Shown: piece after piece, positions 7,859 to 17,222 of the stretch
Numbering within the stretch: the stretch's first letter is position 1
Layout: each line of letters starts with the position of its first letter
Origin: Aequorivita viscosa
GTDB lineage: Bacteria > Bacteroidota > Bacteroidia > Flavobacteriales > Flavobacteriaceae
Assembly: GCF_900106795.1 (NCBI RefSeq)
Contig: NZ_FNNS01000025.1
Coordinates: forward strand, 3,771-52,366
Direction: 5' to 3'
DNA: 48,596 bases
Position numbers and translations under genes: made by a program
Notes under the pieces: generated by a model
The model's database searches: none
Told to the model about the DNA's origin: nothing
The model's input: only the letters and a program-made list of their open reading frames with translations

Positions 7859-8503
7859 ATGGTAGCCATTATTACAGGTGATATAATCGCATCAAGGAAG
7901 TTGGTCAACCAAGAAAAATGGTTGAAGCCACTCAAACATCTATTGGCAAAATGGGGAGATAGCCCAAAAGATTGGAAATTGGATAGAGGGGATTTTTTTC
8001 AAGTAGAAATCACAAACATAGAAGAAGTTCTACATAAGGCTTTGGAAATAAAAGCATTGATTAAAAAAGTAGAACCCGTTAACCAACAAAAAAAAATAAG
8101 CACAATAGATGTTCGTCTGGCTATTGGTATAGGCGAGAAAACCTATTCGGCCGAAAGTATTTCAGAAAGTAATGGTTCTGCCTTTATAAATTCGGGCGAA
8201 AAATTTGATGTGTTGAAAAAAGAAAACGTGACACTCGGTATAAAAACACCTTGGCAAGAATTTGATGAGGAAATAAATCTATACTTAAGGTTAGCGGGTA
8301 CATTTATGGATAAATGGTCGGTTTCTTCAGCCGAGATAATGCAAACCATTCTAAGTAATCCAAATACAACACAGGAAGACATAGGTAAAAAATTAGGTAT
8401 TAAGCAAAGTGCTGTGAGTCGTAGATGGAGTAGAGCGAATGTGAATGAAATACTGGAAGTTGAAAAAATATTTCGTAAAAAAATTTATACGCTAAAAAAA
8501 TGA
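7859..8503 (+). CDS. SatD family protein with C-terminal HTH
   Basis: A 214-residue protein. Residues 1-130 (VAIITGDIIASR...KLDRGDFFQVEI...IDVRLAIGIG) match the SatD family, whose biochemical role is not settled. Residues about 165-200 (TQEDIGKKLGIKQSAVSRRWSRAN) form a clear helix-turn-helix, suggesting DNA binding. ATG at 7859 has an AAAAGGA ribosome-binding-like sequence upstream. It overlaps the next gene by four bases (ATGA), so the two are translationally coupled. SatD and DUF3307 proteins occur as a pair in many bacteria. Here the pair sits inside a restriction-modification operon, between hsdS and hsdR, a position normally held by toxin-antitoxin or regulatory cargo. Confidence 0.85.
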   Translation: MVAIITGDIIASRKLVNQEKWLKPLKHLLAKWGDSPKDWKLDRGDFFQVEITNIEEVLHKALEIKALIKKVEPVNQQKKISTIDVRLAIGIGEKTYSAESISESNGSAFINSGEKFDVLKKENVTLGIKTPWQEFDEEINLYLRLAGTFMDKWSVSSAEIMQTILSNPNTTQEDIGKKLGIKQSAVSRRWSRANVNEILEVEKIFRKKIYTLKK

Positions 8504-9213
8504 TTATACTCATCAAACTTATAATTGCACATTTTATTGGAGATTTTTTGCTGCAACCCAAATCTTGGGTAGAAGATAAAGAAAATCGTAAAGCGAAGTC
8601 AGTAAAACTCTATTTGCACATCCTCATTCATGGACTGTTGGTGTTGTTGATCCTATGGGATTTAAATTATTGGCTATTAGCTTTACTACTAATGCTTTCA
8701 CATGGGATTATTGATATCCTAAAACTATATGCTCAAAAAGAAGGCAATAAGTCCAAGTGGTTTTTAATAGACCAAGTATTACACGTGATAAGTATTTTGG
8801 GATTGTGGGTCTTATTCGTCAAACCAGAAATAAATTTCGCATCATGGTATGAAAACACCAATTTTTGGGTTTATTCAGTTGCTCTACTTTTCATAACCAT
8901 TGTGTCTGGAATAGGTATGCGCGAAATCATGTCTAATTGGTCAAAAGCATTAAATGATGAGGAAGATGAATCGTTGAAAAACGCAGGAAAATATATTGGT
9001 ATTTTGGAACGTCTATTTGTTTTCATTTTTGTTGTTACAGGTAATTGGGAAGCCATTGGTTTTTTATTAGCTGCCAAGTCGGTATTCCGCTTCGGAGATT
9101 TAAAAGAGTCAAAAGACAGAAAACTAACAGAATACATTTTGATAGGAACATTGTTAAGCTTTGGAATAGCCATAGCTACTGGAATGGTGGTGCTTAAATT
9201 GATTGAAAAATAA
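8500..9213 (+). CDS. DUF3307 membrane protein
   Basis: A 237-residue integral membrane protein with the DUF3307 signature near its start (IAHFIGDFLLQP) and about six hydrophobic segments. Conserved histidines and aspartates (HILIHGL, LSHGIIDILK, LIDQVLHVIS) lie in or near the membrane. Function is unknown. The start overlaps the stop of satD (ATGA at 8500-8503), so the two products probably act together. The gene ends 31 bases before the hsdR start. Confidence 0.85.
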   Translation: MIILIKLIIAHFIGDFLLQPKSWVEDKENRKAKSVKLYLHILIHGLLVLLILWDLNYWLLALLLMLSHGIIDILKLYAQKEGNKSKWFLIDQVLHVISILGLWVLFVKPEINFASWYENTNFWVYSVALLFITIVSGIGMREIMSNWSKALNDEEDESLKNAGKYIGILERLFVFIFVVTGNWEAIGFLLAAKSVFRFGDLKESKDRKLTEYILIGTLLSFGIAIATGMVVLKLIEK

Positions 9214-9244
9214 ACCCTGTATTGTAAACTGAGAATTGAATGAT

Positions 9245-12200
9245 ATGACAACATACAAAACCATAGCAGAATCAAATAATTTCATCGTTCTTGATAAATA
9301 CACCAAAAATTCAGAAGCGCAAGAGGCAGCTGCTGTTTATCAAACAGAAGCGGCATTGGAACGGGAATTTATACAGGATTTAATCAATCAGGGATATGAA
9401 AATCCAACACACCTTACTTCTATTGAAGCCATGCTTGCCAATGTAAGAGTGCAATTGCAAGCGCTCAATAATATGGTGTTTAAAGATGGTGAATGGGCGC
9501 GTTTTGTAGAAGAATATTTGGATAGGCCGAGCGACAACCTGGTGGATAAAACACGGAAATTGCACGACGATTATATTTACGATTTTGTGTTTGATGATGG
9601 GCGGATCCAAAATATTTATTTGGTGGACAAACAGCAGGTTGTTCGGAATAAAGTGCAAGTGATTTCGCAATTTGAACAGAAGGGAACCAATGCCAATCGC
9701 TATGATGTCACTATTTTAGTCAACGGCTTGCCTCTGGTGCAGGTAGAGCTAAAAAAGCGTGGCGTGGCTATTCGCGAAGCCTTTAATCAAGTGCATCGTT
9801 ATTCCAAAGAGAGTTTTAATAGCAATACGTCTCTGTTTAAGTTTTTACAGATTTTTGTCATTTCCAATGGTACAGACAGCCGTTATTTTGCCAACACTGT
9901 AGAGCGAAATAAAAACAGCTTTGATTTTACCATGAACTGGGCAAGAGCAGATAATACGCTCATTAAAGACCTAAAAGATTTCACGGCAACATTTTTTCAG
10001 AAACACACGCTTTTAAATGTGCTGCTCAATTATTCGGTATTCGATACCAGTGATATACTGCTTGTTATGCGACCGTATCAAATTGCAGCTACAGAAAGAA
10101 TTTTATGGAAAATAGAAAGTTCCTACCAGGCTAAAAATTGGTCTAAACCTGAAAGTGGTGGTTATATTTGGCATACCACTGGATCGGGTAAAACGCTCAC
10201 AAGTTTTAAAGCAGCACGACTCGCCACACAATTGGATTTTATTGATAAAGTATTCTTTGTGGTAGACCGTAAGGATCTGGATTATCAAACCATGAAAGAG
10301 TATCAACGTTTCTCTCCGGATAGTGTAAACGGTTCGGACAGTACGGCAGGCTTAAAGCGGAATATTGAAAAAGATGATAATAAGATTATCGTCACCACAA
10401 TTCAGAAACTGAATAATCTGATGAAAGGTGAAAATGATTTAGCCATTTATCAAAAGCAAGTGGTTTTCATTTTTGATGAGGCGCATCGCTCTCAATTTGG
10501 AGAAGCTCAAAAGAATCTTAAAAAGAAATTTAAAAGGTACTATCAATTTGGCTTTACGGGAACTCCAATTTTCGCTCAAAATGCTTTAGGATCCGAAACC
10601 ACAGCAAGTGTATTTGGTCGTGAATTACATTCGTATGTTATTACGGATGCCATTAGAGATGAGAAAGTGCTAAAGTTTAAAGTGGATTATAACGATGTAC
10701 GTCCACAGTTTAAAGGCATAGAAACTGAAATTGATGAAAAAAAGCTAAGTGCTGCCGAAAACAAAACAGCTTTGCTTCATCCTGCTCGTATCAAAGAAGT
10801 TTCTCAATACATTTTACAGAATTACAGACAGAAAACACATAGGACCAAAGGTGGAAACAGTGGCTTTAATGCCATGTTTGCAGTGAGCAGTGTAGATGCG
10901 GCAAAGTGTTATTATGAGGAATTGAATAATTTACAAAAGGAGAGCGATAAGCCATTAAAGATAGCGACGATTTTCTCTTTTGCAGCCAACGAAGAGCAAA
11001 GTGCCATAGGTGAGATATTGGATGAAAGCTTTGAGCCTTCCGCCATGAACAGCAGTGCAAAAGAGTTTTTATCTAAGGCCATCGAAGATTATAACAATCT
11101 ATTTAAAACCAGTTTTGGGGTTGAAAGTAACGCTTTCCAAAACTATTATCGCGATCTGGCCAAACGGGTAAAAAATAAGGAAGTTGACCTGCTTATTGTA
11201 GTAGGCATGTTCTTAACAGGATTTGATGCACCTACGCTGAACACACTTTTTGTAGATAAAAATCTGCGCTATCATGGTTTAATGCAAGCCTTTTCACGTA
11301 CCAACCGTATTTTTGACGCCTCCAAAACCTTTGGTAATATTATTACCTTCCGTGATTTGGAAAAAGCGACCATTGATGCCATTACGCTTTTTGGAGATAA
11401 GAATACCAAGAATGTAGTCCTTGAAAAGAGCTATAAAGAATACTTGGAAGGCTTTACGGATATTGTTACTGGAGAAGCACGAAGAGGTTACACAGAGGTG
11501 GTTAAGGAACTTAATGAAAGGTTTCCAGATCCTAACGAGATTGTCACCGAGGCCGATAAAAAGGATTTTACAAAACTCTTTGGAGAATACCTGCGCGTTG
11601 AAAACATACTACAGAATTACGACGAATTTGTCCACCTCAAAGCACTTCAAGAAATAGACATTAACGATAAGGAAGCTCTTGAAACCTTTAAGGAAAAACA
11701 TTTTATAACAGATGAGGATATTGCCGCCATGCAAAAGATTGAAATGCTGCCCGAAAGAACTGTGCAGGATTATCGATCAACTTATAATGATATTCGCGAT
11801 TGGTTAAAACGGCAGAAGGAAGGAGAAGAAGTTGCAGAATCAACTATTGATTGGGATGATGTAGTCTTTGAAATTGATTTGCTTAAATCGCAAGAAATAA
11901 ACCTGGATTATATACTTGAATTGATATTTGAGCACAATAAAGGGACCAAAGACAAAGCGTCTTTAACTGAAGAGGTTCGTCGGGTTATTCGTGCGAGCAT
12001 AGGTAACAGAGCCAAAGAGAGTTTAGTAGTTGATTTTATTAATGAAACCGACCTTGACAGCATTGAAGATAAAGCGAGCATTATAGATGCGTTCTTTTCC
12101 TATGCCCAAGAAAAACAAAAGAAGGAGGCTACGGAATTAATTGTAGATGAAAACTTAAATGAGGAAGCAGCAAAACGCTATCTTCTTGCATCTTTAAAGC

Positions 12201-12352
12201 GGGAATATGCTAGTGAAAACGGGACAGAGCTCAATGCTATTTTGCCAAGAATGAGTCCTTTAAATCCACAATATTTATCAAAAAAACAGAGTGTGTTTCA
12301 AAAGATAGCTTCATTTGTAGAGAAGTTTAAGGGAGTGGGGGGTAGGATATGA
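9245..12352 (+). CDS. hsdR: Type I restriction endonuclease subunit
   Basis: A 1035-residue HsdR. The N-terminal PD-(D/E)xK nuclease shows VQVELKKRG (E168, K170). It is followed by a superfamily 2 translocase with Walker A TTGSGKT (K316) and DEAH box FDEAH (D411-H414), later helicase motifs ([21 protein letters not shown]) and a long helical C-terminal region that binds HsdM/HsdS. It cuts unmethylated DNA after ATP-driven translocation. I take ATG 9245 rather than the upstream in-frame TTG at 9236, because the stranded copy after hsdS starts at the equivalent codon. Its stop lies close to a small membrane protein gene. Confidence 0.96.
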   Translation: MTTYKTIAESNNFIVLDKYTKNSEAQEAAAVYQTEAALEREFIQDLINQGYENPTHLTSIEAMLANVRVQLQALNNMVFKDGEWARFVEEYLDRPSDNLVDKTRKLHDDYIYDFVFDDGRIQNIYLVDKQQVVRNKVQVISQFEQKGTNANRYDVTILVNGLPLVQVELKKRGVAIREAFNQVHRYSKESFNSNTSLFKFLQIFVISNGTDSRYFANTVERNKNSFDFTMNWARADNTLIKDLKDFTATFFQKHTLLNVLLNYSVFDTSDILLVMRPYQIAATERILWKIESSYQAKNWSKPESGGYIWHTTGSGKTLTSFKAARLATQLDFIDKVFFVVDRKDLDYQTMKEYQRFSPDSVNGSDSTAGLKRNIEKDDNKIIVTTIQKLNNLMKGENDLAIYQKQVVFIFDEAHRSQFGEAQKNLKKKFKRYYQFGFTGTPIFAQNALGSETTASVFGRELHSYVITDAIRDEKVLKFKVDYNDVRPQFKGIETEIDEKKLSAAENKTALLHPARIKEVSQYILQNYRQKTHRTKGGNSGFNAMFAVSSVDAAKCYYEELNNLQKESDKPLKIATIFSFAANEEQSAIGEILDESFEPSAMNSSAKEFLSKAIEDYNNLFKTSFGVESNAFQNYYRDLAKRVKNKEVDLLIVVGMFLTGFDAPTLNTLFVDKNLRYHGLMQAFSRTNRIFDASKTFGNIITFRDLEKATIDAITLFGDKNTKNVVLEKSYKEYLEGFTDIVTGEARRGYTEVVKELNERFPDPNEIVTEADKKDFTKLFGEYLRVENILQNYDEFVHLKALQEIDINDKEALETFKEKHFITDEDIAAMQKIEMLPERTVQDYRSTYNDIRDWLKRQKEGEEVAESTIDWDDVVFEIDLLKSQEINLDYILELIFEHNKGTKDKASLTEEVRRVIRASIGNRAKESLVVDFINETDLDSIEDKASIIDAFFSYAQEKQKKEATELIVDENLNEEAAKRYLLASLKREYASENGTELNAILPRMSPLNPQYLSKKQSVFQKIASFVEKFKGVGGRI

Positions 12353-12438
12353 ATTACATAAGCCCAAGTTACTCACATCGCCAAGTCGCACAAGCCAGAT
12401 GTAATCGCCATTTCTTGACAAAAGCGTAACGTTTAATT

Positions 12439-12609
12439 ATGAAACAAATCAATAATTGGATTAACGATTTCCTCCTTGTTTTGTTTCCTGCGGATTCCAA
12501 GGAGAATGAGGTGGAGGATGAAACAGTAGCGGAAAAACCTATGGTGAATTTTGTGGTTTTGGCGTTATTGATATTCACTGTGGTAATGTTGGTATTATCG
12601 GGTAGTTGA
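12439..12609 (+). CDS. Small single-span membrane protein, 56 residues
   Basis: ATG at 12439 opens a 56-codon frame with an N-terminal amphipathic part (MKQINNWINDFLLVLFPAD), a short acidic stretch (KENEVEDETVAE) and a strong transmembrane helix (about residues 36-54). I recognise no family. It lies between hsdR and the HEPN-type gene, in the same orientation. A defence-linked role such as regulator or membrane anchor is speculation. The organised composition, not just openness of the frame, is the reason to call it. Confidence 0.55.
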   Translation: MKQINNWINDFLLVLFPADSKENEVEDETVAEKPMVNFVVLALLIFTVVMLVLSGS

Positions 12610-12665
12610 ATACATTTGGTTGAGAGCTTATTAAGAATGAGGGTTATTAGTTGGTAATACACAGA

Positions 12666-12686
12666 AATCAGTGGTTAGTGTTAAGT
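12666..12686. repeat. Short heptad repeat (NNNNAGT)
   Basis: Three consecutive 7-base units ending in AGT (AATCAGT, GGTTAGT, GTTAAGT) in the spacer before the gene at 12737. A weak member of the heptad-repeat class seen at 6365, 15230 and other sites. Confidence 0.45.
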
Positions 12687-12736
12687 AAAAGACTATTATT
12701 CTTAATGATTGTTAAAATAATGAATAGGATGAAAAA

Positions 12737-14518
12737 ATGATAGAATTAGGGCGTATCACTCATAAGAATAAAATTATCGATCTGAAATCAAAGGTTATTT
12801 ATGATTATTTTCACTATTTCCTTTCAGAAAATGAATACTTATCTCTCCAAAATCAACCTTTGGATAATCATATATCCATCCTGCAAAAAATCGACTTTCG
12901 ATTATCGAATACTAGTTTAGAACTGAGTTCTCAAATTGTTATAAAGCAATTGATGGACAACGATCTATTCAATTTGAAGACGGATATTGTTTCTAGAAAA
13001 GGGAAGGCTAGAACTATCATTAATAAAATTAAAGGAAATTTATCTAGTAAGAATATAGATGTTTTAACACTTAAAGTTAATGTAGAGGAAGCGGTTATTG
13101 TTCTTAATGGTAGTTATGATTTTGATAATACAGAATATTTAGAGCTGTGTGTAGATAATATTATATTTTATTTAAGTTGTGGTTGTGAATACTCAAAGCA
13201 TAAAGAAGAAATTATTTACTTCACAAAATTAGTTGCTTCTGAATTTTTACGCTTGGGGTTTAGTATAAAAGAATTAACAGGAGTCAATGGCGTTTTTAAT
13301 AGATTGTTGTCAAAGGAGATTATAATTGATGAAAAAACTAAAAATCTACATTCTAGATTTCCTTTATCACTAGAAATAGAAAGACAAAGAGGAGAAAAGC
13401 ATTTTAAAAAAATTGTAGAAGATTTTTTAAAAAACAGAACATTAAAGGAGCAATTTAAGGGGATCGAAAATTATGTAAAGAAGGATTTACTTGAATATAT
13501 TTTTATTGTAAGAGTGAAAAATGCTTTAGGCTTTGAAGGTCTGAATATTTCATACAAAAATATAGAGATTGTTTCTTCAGCACATATTATAGCGATGGGA
13601 GAGGAATTGGGAGAAGAACAAAAAGAACGTCTTAGAAATTTTATAAAGCCCAAAAGCTGTATTTATTTTAAGATTCCTATAAAGCATAAATCTTTTGATT
13701 CAGCTGTTCACTTAGCATTTAAAGAAGCAGATAACACACTTTCATATTTAAGTTACCCGAAACCTCTAAGAGGGGAAATCGACAAAAGTGATATTATAAG
13801 AATTTATAATAACAATCTTGGATGGAAATGGAAAAGAGAAAGCTTGGTTGTATCTAATGATCTTAAATATGACTTAGATAATCTCGAGCTTAATAGTATA
13901 TTAAATAATGAATTAACTCATTTAGACAACCTGTACTTCCGAGCTTTTACCAGTAGGCTTATAGAAGATAAAGTGATTAATGCTTGGAGGTATTTGGAGA
14001 TTTTAGGAAGATATGGAGGTTTTTACAAAGATCGGGAAGGTATTAAAAATTTGCCTTTTATATTACTACTTAGCGAGCGAAATTACAGTAAACTTCATTT
14101 GGAAAATTTGATAATTAATCTCATTAATAATAACAGAGACATTGTAAAATGCAACATTCCTGATTCAAAAATTTATGCACTGACGGACCAAACGAACTGT
14201 ATTGAAACTTTAAAGAATAATACGAATTACTATTTCACAAATGAGTTAATTTCTGATTTTGAGAATATGGATATTAATTTTAAGAGAAGATATACTTCTT
14301 ATAAGGGAATCCTAGAGCTTCTTTATGAGCAGAGAAACTTCATAATTCATCAAGCCAGCATTTGCTCCCTTTCAGCTAACCAATCTTTGAATGTTATTCA
14401 AATACTACTTACAAGAATGAGAAAAACTATCATTTCTGATGTTAAAGAGAACTCGAGAAATGAATTAGAGAATAGTATAAAACATTTAATTAGAGAAGGA
14501 AAAAATCTAGTTGATTAA
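12737..14518 (+). CDS. Unclassified 593-residue protein with HEPN-type RX4H motif
   Basis: I do not recognise the N-terminal 430 residues, which mix beta and helical segments and have no P-loop or obvious nuclease motif. The C-terminal ~150 residues are helical and end with LLYEQRNFIIHQAS, where R533 and H538 form an RX4H motif as in HEPN ribonuclease domains. ApeA and several abortive-infection proteins share the plan of a large N-terminal sensor plus C-terminal HEPN domain. The RX4H motif is visible; the HEPN fold and a role in RNA cleavage are inferred. ATG at 12737 follows an AGGATGAAAA leader. It lies downstream of a type I RM locus, and its stop overlaps by 4 bases the end of the convergent gene at 14515. 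Confidence 0.7.
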   Translation: MIELGRITHKNKIIDLKSKVIYDYFHYFLSENEYLSLQNQPLDNHISILQKIDFRLSNTSLELSSQIVIKQLMDNDLFNLKTDIVSRKGKARTIINKIKGNLSSKNIDVLTLKVNVEEAVIVLNGSYDFDNTEYLELCVDNIIFYLSCGCEYSKHKEEIIYFTKLVASEFLRLGFSIKELTGVNGVFNRLLSKEIIIDEKTKNLHSRFPLSLEIERQRGEKHFKKIVEDFLKNRTLKEQFKGIENYVKKDLLEYIFIVRVKNALGFEGLNISYKNIEIVSSAHIIAMGEELGEEQKERLRNFIKPKSCIYFKIPIKHKSFDSAVHLAFKEADNTLSYLSYPKPLRGEIDKSDIIRIYNNNLGWKWKRESLVVSNDLKYDLDNLELNSILNNELTHLDNLYFRAFTSRLIEDKVINAWRYLEILGRYGGFYKDREGIKNLPFILLLSERNYSKLHLENLIINLINNNRDIVKCNIPDSKIYALTDQTNCIETLKNNTNYYFTNELISDFENMDINFKRRYTSYKGILELLYEQRNFIIHQASICSLSANQSLNVIQILLTRMRKTIISDVKENSRNELENSIKHLIREGKNLVD

Positions 14519-15126
14519 TATCCTTCCAGATAGAGCTTTAGCTCTCTCAGTTCGAATACTTTTTTATCATTTGGGAGTTGGTTGTGGATGATGATGTTTT
14601 CTATTCGGTGGTTGTAGATGTAATCTCCTAGGATTTCTTTTAATATTCTGACTACTGTAAGGTGTGCTATTTCGGGGTTAATATTAGCTGTTGGGAAATT
14701 GAGAATTATTCCTACTATTAATTTGTTTGTTACTGGGTCAATATGTTGAATCCAGGACTTTATGTTGGAGGTGATAAAGCTTGCTTTATTTATGTTGAAT
14801 TCATTTTCGAGATATTCTGAATCATCTTCAGATAAAGTTTCTACAGTGGTTGAAATAATCCAATTGGGAATTTTTGGGGCTGATTGTATTAGATTTGAAA
14901 TGATTTGATGTGCCTCACTATCACCAGAAGTGAAAAATGTAAGTGTTCGGCGTTTTTTGGAACTCGTTTTAATAAGTATTTGGAAACCTATATCAGCGCT
15001 GTAGCATCGAAGATACTGGTAAAACCAAAATAATAATTGCTTGCCTTCAATTTCTGGAAGGGTGTGTATGGAGCGTAGTTTTTTTTCGTTGGCGAGGAAC
15101 CAGGACCAGAATAGGTTTGTGTTCAT
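14515..15126 (-). CDS. Unknown protein, tandem paralogue A
   Basis: A 203-residue protein alignable over its whole length with the product at 15543-16160. Shared blocks include FW-WFLANEK-LR-IH near the start, FTSGD/STSGD near residue 67, a W-II segment around residue 88, ID-T, and YNH-IE-IIIHNQLP near the end. There is no signal peptide or membrane segment. I cannot assign a family. Conservation of tryptophans and of the HNQLP block suggests a structured domain rather than a drifting frame. The tandem duplication includes the upstream spacer, so both copies kept similar promoters. Confidence 0.7.
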   Translation of the reverse strand: MNTNLFWSWFLANEKKLRSIHTLPEIEGKQLLFWFYQYLRCYSADIGFQILIKTSSKKRRTLTFFTSGDSEAHQIISNLIQSAPKIPNWIISTTVETLSEDDSEYLENEFNINKASFITSNIKSWIQHIDPVTNKLIVGIILNFPTANINPEIAHLTVVRILKEILGDYIYNHRIENIIIHNQLPNDKKVFELRELKLYLEGY

Positions 15127-15542
15127 TGTGTTTGTTTTTTATGGTTTGAGTTGAAGAGTTTATATGTTTAAGAGTTTATGCCCTTCGACTGCCCTTCGAC
15201 AAGCTAGGACAGGCTGCTCAGGGTGACAAGAGTTATGAGTTATGAGTGTGTCAGTACGCAGTAATCAGTGTTCAGTATTCAGTATGCAGTATTGAGGCCT
15301 TCGGTACGTTTTGAAAGCAATAGTATTTTACAGTTTTATTGTACTTTCTTCTCAGCTTTTAAACCATCCTCCTTCGGCGGACAGGCTCAGGCATCTTTTT
15401 TAGTGATCAGTATTCAGTATTCAGTGGTCAGTTTAGTGACAGTAGTCAGTAACAGTTTGCAGCATCAGGCCTTCGTTTCGCAGTTTTCTGGTTCAGAGTT
15501 ATGATTTATGAGGATGAGCATGCCTGAATAAAATTGTTTTTT
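15127..15542. repeat. Duplicated, repeat-filled spacer (copy 1)
   Basis: The spacer upstream of paralogue A. It contains heptad repeats (GAGTTAT-type at 15230-15250, CAGTNNN-type at 15252-15293 and again at 15408-15428) and REP-like CTTCGGCGGACAGGCTCAGG sequence near 15372-15391. The stretch from about 15150 to 15390 closely matches about 16190-16400. It shows that gene plus spacer were duplicated as one unit. Open frames through this DNA are repeat artefacts. Confidence 0.8.
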
Positions 15543-16160
15543 CTATGATTTGTAGCTTTCTAAATATAGTTTGAGCTCTTTGAGTTCGAGTATTTCTTCA
15601 TCAACTGGGAGTTGGTTGTGGATGATGATGTCTTCTATGTGGTGGTTGTATTTTTCGTCTCCTAAAGTGTCTATTAGGATTGCTACCACTGTTTCGTAAA
15701 CTAAATCAGGGTCTATGTTATTTGTGGAAATATCGAGGTGGATTGCCAAGATGAATTGGTCTGTCTCTGGGTCAATTAGTAATGTCCAAAACTTTATTTG
15801 GGATGGTTTGCAACATAGACTGTTAAGACAATATTCTTTTTCAAAATAGTTTGGGTCTTGGTCGGCTAATGAGGTTATAGATGCTGTTATGATCCAGTGC
15901 GGTAGTTTTGGAGCGGTTTCTAATAGTTGAACAATGAGTATTCTTAATTCAGGGTCACCACTTGTTGAAAATGATAGAGTAGGGGGTTCTTGACTCAAGT
16001 GAGGAATTATAAATCTATAGCCGATTTTAGGACTGTAGTAATCTAAATGTTTGGAAAACCAATAGAGTAGTTCTTCTCTTCCTTTTTCTGAAAGGGAATG
16101 GATGTTTCGGAGGATTTTTTCGTTGGCTAGGAACCATTGCCAAAAGTGATGAGCGTTCAT
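15543..16160 (-). CDS. Unknown protein, tandem paralogue B
   Basis: A 205-residue paralogue of the protein at 14515-15126, with the same block order (FWQWFLANEK, STSGD, TAPKLPHWII, YNHHIEDIIIHNQLP, ELKLYLESY). The two diverge mostly in the middle and around residues 105-125. It is soluble by composition, with no known motif. Its own upstream spacer (16161-16448) is the second copy of the duplicated spacer. Divergence of the protein exceeds that of the spacer by eye, which suggests either relaxed or diversifying selection, or later homogenisation of the spacer. Confidence 0.7.
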   Translation of the reverse strand: MNAHHFWQWFLANEKILRNIHSLSEKGREELLYWFSKHLDYYSPKIGYRFIIPHLSQEPPTLSFSTSGDPELRILIVQLLETAPKLPHWIITASITSLADQDPNYFEKEYCLNSLCCKPSQIKFWTLLIDPETDQFILAIHLDISTNNIDPDLVYETVVAILIDTLGDEKYNHHIEDIIIHNQLPVDEEILELKELKLYLESYKS

Positions 16161-16448
16161 GGTGTTTGTTGATAAGGGTTTATGGTTGAGTTGAAGTGTT
16201 TATATGTTTAAGAGTTTATGAGTAATCTAGTTATGAGTTATGAGTGTGTCAGTACGCAGTAATCAGTAATCAGTGTTCAGTATTCAGTGTTCAGTATTCA
16301 ATGGTTAGGCCTTCGGTACGTTTTGAAAGCAATAGTATTTTAAAGTTTTATTGTGCTTTCTTCATGGTTTTCAAAACATCCTCCTTCGACGGACAGGCTC
16401 AGGCACCTGGCATTGGGTCAGTTTGAAAAAAAATAGGCTTTGGAGTTT
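16161..16448. repeat. Duplicated, repeat-filled spacer (copy 2)
   Basis: Second copy of the spacer. GAGTTAT/GAGTGTG heptads at 16235-16248 are followed by seven CAGTNNN heptads at 16250-16298 (one more than in copy 1). A shared unique stretch (about 16310-16375) follows, then a REP-like CTTCGACGGACAGGCTCAGG sequence near 16385-16404. The heptad count differs between copies, so the array length is unstable. Confidence 0.8.
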
Positions 16449-17147
16449 TCATTTTCGTTTGTCTTTTGTGTTTTTATCGAAGCCTATTACGTTTACCATT
16501 TCGCGTAGGCGGCTGCGGACGCGGTTGCCGTAACGCTCTTCTATTTCTTCAGCGTTGAGGTTTGTGGTTATGTGGGTCATTGCTCGTGTTCGATGTTCCA
16601 AAGGACATTTGGTGAAAATTTCGTGACGAGATAGTAAGATTTCTCCTAGTACGTTGCAGTCTTTTCCGAAGTGTTTTCCTTCGGGTTCTACACCGAGGTC
16701 ATCGAAGCAGAAATAGTGACTATTTCCATATTGTTCGATTATTGAATATCCAAGATTGTTAAAACCGAATACGATGTTCCTGGTTGGGATGATTTCGTAT
16801 GGACGACGATGTGGGACTAGATGTCGCATTAATTTCATTAGAGTTGTTTTGCCGCATCCTACGGGGCCGCTGAGTAAGATTCCTTTAGTTGGGTCGATGT
16901 TGTATTTGGGGCAGTTGACTTCATCTTTGATGAAGTAAAGGCAGAGTTGATAGATTATTTGATGATCTTCTTCGTGGATTTTGAATTCTTTTCCGAAGAG
17001 TAGTTTTCCTTTTGCGTTGAGGTAGATGAGCATTTTAGAAAAATCGTAATTGATGGTGTCACCTTTCATTTTGCCTAAATGAAATTCTACGCCGCCTTCG
17101 ATTAGGATGTGGGGGGTGGTTGGGTGATATTTTGGTAAGGTTTTCAT
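16449..17147 (-). CDS. IstB/DnaC-like AAA+ ATPase
   Basis: A 232-residue P-loop ATPase of the DnaC/IstB type. Walker A is GPVGCGKTT (G94-T102), Walker B FCFDDLG (D149, D150), and a conserved arginine region RVRSRLREM lies near the C-terminus. Proteins like this load the replicative helicase or assist transposition. In Bacteroidota they commonly sit beside a DnaD-like protein and an excisionase-like HTH protein on integrative or mobilisable elements, exactly the order found here. ATG at 17147 is the first in frame. The three minus-strand genes 16449-18234 look like one module. Confidence 0.85.
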   Translation of the reverse strand: MKTLPKYHPTTPHILIEGGVEFHLGKMKGDTINYDFSKMLIYLNAKGKLLFGKEFKIHEEDHQIIYQLCLYFIKDEVNCPKYNIDPTKGILLSGPVGCGKTTLMKLMRHLVPHRRPYEIIPTRNIVFGFNNLGYSIIEQYGNSHYFCFDDLGVEPEGKHFGKDCNVLGEILLSRHEIFTKCPLEHRTRAMTHITTNLNAEEIEERYGNRVRSRLREMVNVIGFDKNTKDKRK

Positions 17148-17152
17148 TGGAT

Positions 17153-17200
17153 GTCGGTTATCAATTGTCGGTTTTGTTTCGGTGCTTCGACAGGCTCAGC
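17153..17200. repeat. Heptad repeat plus REP-like sequence
   Basis: Between the ATPase and DnaD-like genes, GTCGGTT, ATCAATT and GTCGGTT (17153-17173) are three 7-base units, followed by GCTTCGACAGGCTCAGCATG, a form of the REP-like core found elsewhere in the window. Confidence 0.55.
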
Positions 17201-17222
17201 ATGACTTTAAAAAGATTGAATA

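Noticed and set aside
9236-9247. Upstream TTG start for hsdR
   Set aside because: The stranded copy after hsdS begins at the codon matching ATG 9245, so the three extra residues are unlikely.
12369-12662. 97-codon frame on the minus strand
   Set aside because: It is antisense to the better-organised 56-residue membrane protein and has no recognisable domain.
15230-15293. Possible CRISPR array
   Set aside because: Unit length is seven with no spacers of 25-40 bases, and there are no cas genes in the window.
15268-15504. 78-codon frame in the duplicated spacer, with related frames at 16244-16533
   Set aside because: These frames consist of translated heptad and REP-like repeats.
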